DNA of 64,000 bases from Lewinellaceae bacterium (GTDB lineage Bacteria > Bacteroidota > Bacteroidia > Chitinophagales > Saprospiraceae), in NCBI GenBank assembly GCA_020636375.1, contig JACJXZ010000026.1:13848-77847 (forward strand), written 5' to 3'. The translations under genes were made by a program, and so were the position numbers. Position 1 is the stretch's first letter. Each line of letters starts with the position of its first letter. The notes beneath the pieces are model-generated. The model saw nothing but the letters and a program-made list of their open reading frames with translations. It was not told the origin of the DNA and searched no databases. Positions 41,881 through 51,600 of this stretch are shown here, piece after piece.

Positions 41881-42843
41881 ATGAATGCTGATCGCCGGGA
41901 AAACTTTACTCAACCCCTGCCCAACGGCGCCGCTTTTGAAATGATCTTCGTGGAGGGCGGCGCCTTCCTGATGGGGAGCGAAGAAGAACGCGCGTTCAGT
42001 TGGGAAAAACCGGCCCATCGGGTAGAACTCAAGCCTTTCTGGATCGGCCAACACCCCGTCACCCAATCCCTCTGGGAAGCCGTAATGGGCGCGGGTAGCA
42101 ACCCCTCGAACTTCAAAGGCAACAACCGCCCGGTAGAGCGCGTCAGCTGGTACGACGCCGCCGTCTTCTGCAACGCCCTGAACGAGCAGTGCGGCTACGA
42201 GCCTTGCTACTTCAGCGACGAGGCCTTCCAAAAGCCCTATGGAAAGACAGCTTCCGGCTACACCCTGCCAAACGAGGGCCCCGTACATCAAAAATCGCAC
42301 ATCAAAAATCGAACTTCACAAATCTCCCCCGCCCACCGCCAGCCCAACAAGCCCCCCGTACATCAAACATCGCAAATCCCAAATCAAAAATCAAAAATCC
42401 TCCCCGGCTACCGCCTGCCCACCGAAGCCGAATGGGAGTACGCCGCCCGCGGCGGCCCCAGTCCCGAAGGCCGCCCCCGCTACGCCTACGCCGGCGGCGA
42501 CAAGCTGGACGAAGTGGGCTGGTACGACGACAACAGCCACCGCGAAACCAAGCCGGTGGGCCTGAAGCTGCCCAACGAACTGGGCCTCTGCGACATGAGC
42601 GGTAACGTGTGGGAGTGGTGCGAGGACCAGTGGCGCGATAATTACAAAGGCGCGCCGGGCGACGGCTCGGCCTGGGTGGATAAGGAGCAGGGTGCTTACC
42701 GGGTGTCCCGGGGCGGCGGCTGGAACTTCAGCGCCGGTGGCTGCCGCTGCGCGTACCGCAGCAGCTGGCTACCGCGGAGCCGCAGCTACGATCTCGGCTT
42801 TCGCTTGGTGTGGGTTTCCCCTTCAGTTCACCCTGTGAAATAA
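41881..42843 (+). CDS. DGR variable protein 2: FGE-sulfatase/C-type-lectin-fold protein
   Basis: A 320-residue paralogue of the protein at 35329. From FWIGQHPVTQSLWEAVMGAG onward the two are nearly identical; the first 45 residues differ more (FVEGGAFLMGSEEERAFSWE here). It has the same foreign-looking stretch from GPVHQKSH to KILPG within the fold, the EWCEDQW signature, and variable repeat VR2 as its C-terminus. A TTG two codons upstream could also start translation; I use the ATG. There is no signal peptide. It is the last gene of the ROCO-CHAT operon, which is the strongest evidence that the hypermutated protein feeds that GTPase/protease system. Confidence 0.93.
   Translation: MNADRRENFTQPLPNGAAFEMIFVEGGAFLMGSEEERAFSWEKPAHRVELKPFWIGQHPVTQSLWEAVMGAGSNPSNFKGNNRPVERVSWYDAAVFCNALNEQCGYEPCYFSDEAFQKPYGKTASGYTLPNEGPVHQKSHIKNRTSQISPAHRQPNKPPVHQTSQIPNQKSKILPGYRLPTEAEWEYAARGGPSPEGRPRYAYAGGDKLDEVGWYDDNSHRETKPVGLKLPNELGLCDMSGNVWEWCEDQWRDNYKGAPGDGSAWVDKEQGAYRVSRGGGWNFSAGGCRCAYRSSWLPRSRSYDLGFRLVWVSPSVHPVK
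42687..42826 (+). other. DGR variable repeat VR2
   Basis: Ungapped 140-bp match to the template repeat. I count 17 differences, all at template adenines (A to G eleven times, A to T five times, A to C once) and none elsewhere. The pattern is different from VR1, so the two genes have been diversified independently. The position after the repeat shows T where TR has C, as in VR1. Confidence 0.96.
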
Positions 42844-42877
42844 AGCGGAGCTTTAGCGGAGCAATATTTCACAGGGT
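42830..42877. repeat. Hairpin downstream of VR2
   Basis: Perfect 13-bp arms ACCCTGTGAAATA (42830-42842) and TATTTCACAGGGT (42865-42877). Compared with the VR1 hairpin one G-C pair has become A-T on both arms, a compensated change. The loop differs too. It is followed at 42880-42916 by the loop and right arm of a VR1-type copy (GCGAGGCGATAGCCGAGCAA, then TATTCCACGGGGT), as if one hairpin had been inserted into another. Confidence 0.88.
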
Positions 42878-42916
42878 AAAATAGCGAGGCGATAGCCGAG
42901 CAATATTCCACGGGGT

Positions 42917-43023
42917 AAAGTTGGATTGTCGATCCGCAGTCCCGTGAGCAAGCGACGGGGCGAGGCCCAACGGAGCAAGGCGAGCCTAAAGCGAGCCGGC
43001 GAAGTTGGGCGGAGGCCCGGAGC
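42917..43023 (+). repeat. Conserved tail after the VR2 cassette
   Basis: Homologous to 36315-36421 after VR1, with the same CCCAAC (42966) / GTTGGG (43004) inverted pair. No ORF. It ends close to the 43027-43131 palindrome before mltG. Confidence 0.75.
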
Positions 43024-43026
43024 AGT

Positions 43027-43131
43027 GACAGGATAAGAGGATTGCGGGGATGAACAGGACTTGCCTGCCGGTGACAAAAGGCTCTGCACCGGCAATCCTG
43101 TCCATCCTGAAAATCCTGTTCACCCTGTCCC
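43027..43131. repeat. Palindrome built from AACAGGA-type repeats, 3' of mltG
   Basis: A central hairpin GCCGGTG (43067-43073) / CACCGGC (43087-43093) flanked by imperfect long arms rich in GAACAGGACTT on the left and AATCCTGTTCACCCTGTCC on the right. The core repeat is the one seen at 15016-15220. It ends on the mltG stop codon and may act as a terminator for it. Confidence 0.6.
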
Positions 43132-44168
43132 TACCTCAGCCCCCTTTTCGTCAAATTCCTTTTATACTCCGCCACATTATCATTATGCCCCCCCAGCGTC
43201 TTGGCAAAGGCGTGCAGGCCCGAGCCGTCCCCCTTAGCGCAGAAGAAGATATAGTCGTGTTCCTCGGCATTCAGCACCGCGTCGATGCTGGAGATGGAAG
43301 CCATGCTGATGGGGCCCGGCGGCAGGCCGGCGTAGAGGTAGGTATTGTAAGGGGAGTCGAACTTGGTATGATAGTGGGTCACCCGGGGCGTATCGAAGTC
43401 GCGGCGGGCAAAAACGGCAGTGGGGTCGGCCTGCAGGCGCATGCCGGTGCGCAGGCGGTTGAGGTAGACGCCCGCCATGCGCGGCTTTTCCTTGTTGACG
43501 AGGGTCTCCTTTTCGACGATAGACGCCAGCGTGTAAACTTCCTGGGGCTTTAATCCAAGGGCCTCGGCTTTTTGGAGGCGGTTATCCTTTTCCCAGAAGG
43601 CGTCGTGTTCTTTGGCCATGCGTTCGACAAACCCCCGGGGGCTGGTATTCCAGAAAAACTCGTAGGTGTTGGGGATGAACATGCTCATCAGGGTTTCGGG
43701 CGTGTAACCGATGGAGGCCAGGTAATCCTCATCCTGAAAAAGAGCCTGGATATCCGTCGAATCAGGCTCGATGAACCGGGCGGCCTTGGCAGCCACGTTC
43801 TCCGGCAGCCGCTCGTTGGTCAGCACCACGTCGACCGGCGCCTGCCGGCCGCCCCGCAGGTGGCGGATCAGCTGGATGAGGCTCCAGCCCGGTTGTAGTT
43901 CGTATCGCCCCGCCCGCATGGGGTTGCGTTTGTATTTCATGCGCTCCGCCAGCAAAGTGAATGCCTGGCGGTCCTTTAGTATGCCCTTCGCTTCCAGAAT
44001 ATCCAGGACCTCCTCATAGGAAGAATTGGTCGGGACCTGAACGTAGTAGTCCTTCAACCCGTGCGGCACTGCCGGGGCCCCCACAAATTTGAAATAAATA
44101 ATGGCCCCGATTATCAGCAAAACCAGGGCGGATACCCCGCTTATGACGTGAATGGCTCTCATACTCAT
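43131..44168 (-). CDS. mltG: Endolytic murein transglycosylase MltG (YceG-like)
   Basis: A 345-residue inner-membrane protein that cuts nascent peptidoglycan strands and limits their length. One N-terminal membrane helix (VISGVSALVLLIIGAIIYF) is followed by a LysM-like part and the YceG domain. The catalytic Glu is in YTLASIVEKETLVNKEKPRM, and DPTAVFA, SPYNTYLYAGLPPGPI and HAFAKTLGGHN are family marks. It forms the right border of the accessory island. Confidence 0.93.
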   Translation of the reverse strand: MSMRAIHVISGVSALVLLIIGAIIYFKFVGAPAVPHGLKDYYVQVPTNSSYEEVLDILEAKGILKDRQAFTLLAERMKYKRNPMRAGRYELQPGWSLIQLIRHLRGGRQAPVDVVLTNERLPENVAAKAARFIEPDSTDIQALFQDEDYLASIGYTPETLMSMFIPNTYEFFWNTSPRGFVERMAKEHDAFWEKDNRLQKAEALGLKPQEVYTLASIVEKETLVNKEKPRMAGVYLNRLRTGMRLQADPTAVFARRDFDTPRVTHYHTKFDSPYNTYLYAGLPPGPISMASISSIDAVLNAEEHDYIFFCAKGDGSGLHAFAKTLGGHNDNVAEYKRNLTKRGLR

Positions 44169-44233
44169 GACGCGGATTGCTGTGATTCGTTTATTGTCCT
44201 AACGCATCCGTAAAGAAATATGATATATGGACA

Positions 44234-44310
44234 GGAAGAAAACACTTGGGGGAAATACGATAGAAATATTTCGAAATACTTTGAAATATTATTCTGCCCA
44301 AAGTGTTTCC
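44234..44310. repeat. AT-rich imperfect palindrome between panB and mltG
   Basis: GGAAGAAAACACTTGGGGG on the left pairs imperfectly with CTGCCCAAAGTGTTTCC on the right. Between them are repeated GAAATA/TATTTC blocks (TAGAAATATTTCGAAATAC). Non-coding. Direct repeats of ATGTATTTCT-type follow to about 44340. Confidence 0.45.
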
Positions 44311-44391
44311 ATGTATTTCTTATTTCGATGTATTTCTGCTCATGGGCTTTGTGGAGTGCACTCACCAATGCACCAACGCACCCATGCACCT

Positions 44392-45207
44392 TCAATACTG
44401 CTCCTTTTTGTTCGGGAAGTCCCGCGAGCGCACATCCTCGATATACTGGTTGACTGCTCCTTTTATGGCGTCGAACAGGTCCAGGTATCGGCGCAGGAAC
44501 CTCGGCTGGAAATCCTTAGTGATGCCCAGCATGTCGTGGGTGACCAGCACCTGCCCGTCGACGCCGCCCCCGGCGCCAATGCCGATGACCGGTATCCAAA
44601 GCTTTTCCGCCACCTTTTTCGCCAGTTTGGCAGGGATCTTTTCCAGCACAAGAGCAAAACAGCCCAGTTCCTGCAGTAGTTCGGCGTCTTCCAGCAATTT
44701 TTCGGCCTCGGCCTCTTCTTTGGCCCGCACCGTATAGGTGCCGAATTTGTAAATGGATTGGGGCGTGAGGCCCAGGTGGCCCATTACCGGCACGCCGGCA
44801 GAGAGTATGCGTTTGATAGATTCCTGCACCTCAGCGCCGCCTTCCAGCTTAATCGCATGGGCGCCGGCTTCTTTCATGATGCGGATGGTGGAGTCAAGAG
44901 CCGTCCGCGAGTTGCCCTGATAGGAGCCGAAGGGCAGGTCGACGACGATAAGCGCCCGCCTGACGGCGCGGACAACGGAAGCGCCGTGGTAGATCATCTG
45001 GTCCAGGGTAATCGGCAGCGTCGTTTCGTGGCCGGCCATGACATTGGACGCCGAATCGCCCACCAGCAATATATCGACGCCCGCCTCGTCGAGGATGCGC
45101 GCCATGGAAAAATCGTAGGCGGTCAGCATCGTGATCTTCTCGCCCCTGGATTTCATCTCCTGCAGAACGTGGGTGGTTACCCGTTTGATATCTTTGTTAA
45201 CAGACAT
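44392..45207 (-). CDS. panB: 3-methyl-2-oxobutanoate hydroxymethyltransferase
   Basis: A 271-residue enzyme making ketopantoate for pantothenate and coenzyme A. Marks: TMLTAYDFSMARILDEAGVD, LLVGDSASNVMAGHETTLP, IKLEGGAEV, GHLGLTPQSIYKFGTY and IPVIGIGAGGGVDGQVLV. I use ATG 45207 (MSVNKDIKRVTTHVLQEMK); a longer frame reaches 45285 but its start is unlike the family. The gene is upstream of mltG on the same strand with a 223-bp gap holding a palindrome. Confidence 0.93.
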   Translation of the reverse strand: MSVNKDIKRVTTHVLQEMKSRGEKITMLTAYDFSMARILDEAGVDILLVGDSASNVMAGHETTLPITLDQMIYHGASVVRAVRRALIVVDLPFGSYQGNSRTALDSTIRIMKEAGAHAIKLEGGAEVQESIKRILSAGVPVMGHLGLTPQSIYKFGTYTVRAKEEAEAEKLLEDAELLQELGCFALVLEKIPAKLAKKVAEKLWIPVIGIGAGGGVDGQVLVTHDMLGITKDFQPRFLRRYLDLFDAIKGAVNQYIEDVRSRDFPNKKEQY

Positions 45208-45353
45208 GAGCCTCGGATTTTGTGGCTGCAAGATAATTATTTTTATTACTCCGGCTAAACTGGGCCTTGGTCTCTCAAACGTCACTGCCTCAAAGCATGA
45301 AGTTGGATTTATTAAGGCAAAAATTTTACCTTTGGGGCGCTAAAAAGACAATA

Positions 45354-46358
45354 ATGAACAAGAACCTCATTTTCACCCTGCTGTCCACAATTTTTATCTT
45401 CAGTGCCTGTTCCACCGATTTCGAGCTGGAAGCCGAATGGAAAGACATCCCCATCGTTTACAGCTTCCTATCCGTCCAGGATACCGCCCACTACGTGCGG
45501 GTAGAAAAGGCTTTCCTGGAACCCGGCGGCAATGCGCTGGAAATTGCCAAAGTTACGGACTCCATTTACTACCAGAACCTCACCGTAGAACTGGAGAACC
45601 TCACCACCAACCAAACCTTCGTCATGGAGCGGGTTGATGGAAGTGGCGAAGGCTATCCTAAAGAAGAAGGCATATTTGCCAATGAGCCGAACGTGCTCTA
45701 TAAATTGCGCGCCAGCCAGGTCCCCTTCGGAGAAGGAGACAGCATCCGCCTGGTTCTGTACCGGGGAGACGAGGTAGAACCGGCGACCGCTGAGCTGGCT
45801 GTCGTTGGCGAAATAGAAGCCAGCCGCTTCAGCCCTCCCGCCCGGATTACCACCACCCGTTTCGGCAGCCCAGTGCAGATCGCCTGGACACCCGACGAGC
45901 ACGCCCGGATTTTCGACCTCCGTTTCGTTTTCAATTACCTGGAAAGGCTTCCCGGTGAAGCCGGCTTTTCGCCGAAGTCCGCCGTTTGGGTCATCAACCG
46001 AAGCGTTACCATTCCGGACGGCAATAACAGTACCCTCACTTATGAAGCAGGTTGGGAAAGCTTTTACCAGGCTCTCGCCACGCAAATCTCCGCTGTGGAA
46101 GGCGCAGAACGCGTTTTTGAAAGCATGGACCTGGCTATCACCGGCGCCGGCGAAGCGCTCTACCAGTTTGTCCGGGTCAGCCGTGCCAACATCGGGATCA
46201 CCAGCGCTCAGAGCACGCCCACTTACTCTAATGTGGAAGGGGGGCTGGGCATCGCAACCTCCCGGTATACTACCGTGCGGCAAGGCATCGTGCTCGACCG
46301 GGAAGCACTGGACTCGCTCCGGACCGGGATTTATACCAAAAACCTGGGGTTTGAATAA
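45354..46358 (+). CDS. Lipoprotein of unknown function, Bacteroidota-specific
   Basis: A 334-residue protein with a lipoprotein signal (MNKNLIFTLLSTIFIFSAC, lipid Cys at 19). The mature part starts with FELEAEWKDIPIVYSFLSVQ and VRVEKAFLEPGGNALEIAKV, a conserved pattern I have seen in uncharacterised Bacteroidota envelope lipoproteins (DUF4249-like at best). It is mostly beta-strand. ATG 45354 is chosen because the upstream extension has no signal peptide. No enzymatic motif is evident. Confidence 0.7.
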   Translation: MNKNLIFTLLSTIFIFSACSTDFELEAEWKDIPIVYSFLSVQDTAHYVRVEKAFLEPGGNALEIAKVTDSIYYQNLTVELENLTTNQTFVMERVDGSGEGYPKEEGIFANEPNVLYKLRASQVPFGEGDSIRLVLYRGDEVEPATAELAVVGEIEASRFSPPARITTTRFGSPVQIAWTPDEHARIFDLRFVFNYLERLPGEAGFSPKSAVWVINRSVTIPDGNNSTLTYEAGWESFYQALATQISAVEGAERVFESMDLAITGAGEALYQFVRVSRANIGITSAQSTPTYSNVEGGLGIATSRYTTVRQGIVLDREALDSLRTGIYTKNLGFE

Positions 46359-46365
46359 ATAATAC

Positions 46366-46466
46366 CTGACAGTCTCTGCCGTTTTGTCACCTCGCCTCGG
46401 CGTACGCTGCCCTTCCTGCCACCTGCTGTCAGCCAATCCTGCCTTTTCCGGGCAGTTTTGTCATAA
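46366..46466 (+). promoter_or_regulatory. Candidate regulatory repeats upstream of dnaK
   Basis: Two similar blocks, CTGCCGTTTTGTCA (46376-46389) and GGCAGTTTTGTCATAA (46451-46466), and an inverted pair CTGACAG (46366) / CTGTCAG (46426) lie 84-184 bp before the dnaK start. This may be a heat-shock promoter or operator region. No CIRCE element (TTAGCACTC) is present. The assignment is a guess from position and repetition. Confidence 0.3.
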
Positions 46467-46549
46467 TCAAGGCCTGCGTTCAGGCTTGGCATACCCATTG
46501 ATAGGGTAAAGGGTGGAATTAATTGGAACAAAATCTAAAATCACATAAC

Positions 46550-48478
<1,929 letters not shown>

Positions 48479-48563
48479 ACAGGATGGCAGGAATGGACAG
48501 GATTAACAGGACTTGACTGTGCCTGGCAATTAACTTCCTCGCCAGCCCGTACGTGAAATGATA

Positions 48564-48596
48564 AAGGCCCGGTTCGGAAAAACTGAACCGGGCCTT
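48564..48596. terminator. Bidirectional terminator between dnaK and the DUF285 gene
   Basis: Perfect 12-bp stem AAGGCCCGGTTC (48564-48575) / GAACCGGGCCTT (48585-48596) with a 9-nt loop, between two convergent genes. Short A- and T-tracts flank it on the two sides. Confidence 0.85.
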
Positions 48597-48617
48597 GCTT
48601 ATTGATGCCCTTGTGCT

Positions 48618-51600
48618 TTACCGGATGATCAGCCGCTCTGTCATTGCAGCTTTCCCGCCTTGCTCCACAACGGCCAGATAAATTCCTGCGGGCAGATTCC
48701 TTAGATTGACTGGGCTGTTTTCATTGGGGTTTGAGATAAAAGTTTGTTGCAGCACAGGTATTCCCAGCGAATTGTACAGCCTGAGAGAAACTTCTTCCTC
48801 CGATGCCTGGCGCCATTGCAGGAAAACCGCTCCCGAAGCGGGATTCGGGAACAGCGAGAACCCGTTTTCATTGCCAGGTATATAGACAGAGCGCAATTCG
48901 CTGTATTCGTATTGCCCGTCGAAGTCTATTTGCTGAAGGCGGTAGTAGTTGGTGCCGGGCAGGGGGTGTTTATCGGTAAAAGAATAAGCGTGTTCCACCT
49001 GGGCATTGCCGTGACCAGGCATGAAACCAATGGATTGCCAGTTCTTTCCATTGGTGCTGCGTTCGATATAGAAGCCTTTGTTATTGTCCTCGGAGGCGGT
49101 ACGCCAGGTAAGATAAACGGTATTGGCGCTTTGCTTCCTTGCTTCGAAACGGATCAGTTCCACAGGCAATGGGGCGGAATAAAGCAGCGATACATTCCCG
49201 GTACCAGGGGTGTTGTATGCTAATGACCAACCCGAGGGAAGGGGGGGGGTGACAGCGGCAAAAGTTCCCGAAATACTGCCGGCGTCAATAAAGGTTATCA
49301 CATCCCCGATGGTGGGCGTGTAGTTGATGCCCGCAGCGAGAGTGCCGCCCAGGTTGGCCGTACCGGTGACTGTGATCCGGTCGTAGCCGGAGCAGGAAGT
49401 TGTTCCGTTTACTTCTATGGTTATGGCGCCATCATTGGTAAGCCCATCGGTGAAGTTCAGGCATCCTGGGGACGATCCGGGCGCAAGCGTGCCATACGAC
49501 GTGTTGGTAAATATATTTCCGCTTATTGTGCCAATCCCTTGCACAGTGCCGTTGTTGGTGGCGGGTGCGCCGAGCGTGAGCGTGGCGTCGTTTTCGATGG
49601 ACAGTACGGAGGCCGGTTCTATTGTCAAACCGTTGACGGTCACCGGACTATTCAATGTGACTGTGCCTCCGCCCTGAAGTATTACACCAGTAGTGGTGGG
49701 AGGGACGTCAACGGGCCCCCAGGTATTGGGGTCAGTCCAGGAACCGCTTGCATAACTTGCATAATCGACGCCCGCGCAATTTTTTGTGTCTCCGGCAAAG
49801 CTCCAGCCTTTAGTTCCTGTGAGGTTGTTGCGTGCAGCCGTGCCGTTGCAGTAATTTCGGCCGGCAACTCCAATAGACCGGTTGTTTGGGGTGCTGGGGT
49901 TGTTGCTCCAGCCAATCAGGGTATTGTCGTAGGCATCGCCGTCCATCCCGCAATTATTCAGCATATTGAATAAGGTGACATTACTATTTAGCGTCCAGGC
50001 ACCAATAGATTGATTGAAGGCTGAAGCACCGCTGAACATGCCGAACATCAAGGTTACATTGGCAGTATTCCAGTTGCCGATGGGCTGGTTGAAAGCAGTA
50101 GCGTTTTGAAACATAGCGCCCATACTGGCCACACTTGCAGTATTCCAGTCGCCGATAGGTTGATTGAAGGAACTGGCAAAGCTGAACATCCCACTCATAC
50201 TGGTCACGCTTGAAGTATTCCAGTTGCCGATGGGCTGGTTGAAAGCACCGGCACCGTAGAACATGCTATTCATATCGGTCACACGGGCAGTATTCCAGTT
50301 GCCGATAGGCTGGTTGAAAGAACTGGCATAGTTGAACATACTATTCATACTGGTTACACTGGCAGTATTCCAGTTGCCGATGGGCTGGTTGAAAGCACTG
50401 GTATAACTGAACATGTTATTCATATTGGCCACGCTGGCAGTATTCCAGTTGCCGATAGGCTGGTTGAAAGAACTGGCACCGTAGAACATGCTATTCATAT
50501 TGGTCACGCTGGCCATATTCCAGTTGCCGATAGGCTGGTTGAAAGAACTGGCATAGGAAAACATGCCTTCCATATTAGTCACGCTGGCGGTGTTCCAGTT
50601 TCCAATTGGCTGGTTGAACGCACTGGCATAGGAAAACATGCCTTCCATATTGGTCACGCTGGCGGTGTTCCAGTTGTCAATGGGGCTGTCAAAAGAGCCA
50701 CAACCAGCAAACATGTAGGATAGATCCGTCACTGCCGCCAGGTTGGGTACATCTGTAGCATTGGAGGCAAGGTAAAAGCAACCGCTGAACGCATTAGCCA
50801 TACTGGTCCAGGCGATGTCTCCCCACTGTTCGATGGTGAGGATTTTTTCAATATCTCCGCTACTGTTGAACTCTATGCGGCTAAAATTTCCGCTGATGCT
50901 AACCTGATAAATACCCGGAGAAGGGAAGGTGACCGTAGTTTCATTGTTGCCGGTGGTAATGCCGTTGTTGTCGGGGTTCCCTACCTCCTCCCAGGCAATG
51001 CTGTAGTTGTTGCCAGTGCCGGGTATGGTGATTTGGTCATTTGCAGAAATACCTGCGTTTTCCGTATTCCACGTTGTGATGAAGGGGGATTGCAGAGGTG
51101 CTCCTTCCCAGCGGGCAATGTAGTCTGCATTTGGGTTGCCCCCGGCATTCGTAAAGAGCCCTCCAACAAAAACGTTATTGCCGGAGACTGCGTTGGCCCA
51201 TACGCCGTTATCTACACCGGTACCCAAAGCGTTCCATGCGGTACCGTCCCATCGGGCGATGAAGTCTGCGTTTGAATTGCCCCCCGCATCGTTGAAAGCT
51301 CCCCCGGCGTAAACGTCGTTGCCGGAGATAGAAATAGCCCAGACTGCCGCATTTAGGCCACTACCTAAAGCATTCCAGGCGCTGCCATTCCACCGGGCAA
51401 TGTAGTCTGCGTTGGGATCGCCTCCAGCATCAGAAAATTGACCGCCAATATATAAGTCGCTGCCGGAAACGACAATGTCCCAAACCCTGCCATTAACTCC
51501 ACCACTCATAGGATTCCAATTGCTGCCATCCCACCTGGCAATTTGGTCGGCGCTGGAATTGCCCCCCGCATTGATGAAATCTCCTCCGGCATACACGTTA

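Noticed and set aside
49990..50690. Regularly spaced repeats as a CRISPR-like array
   Set aside because: The 75-bp units are in frame and code for DUF285 repeats of a surface protein.
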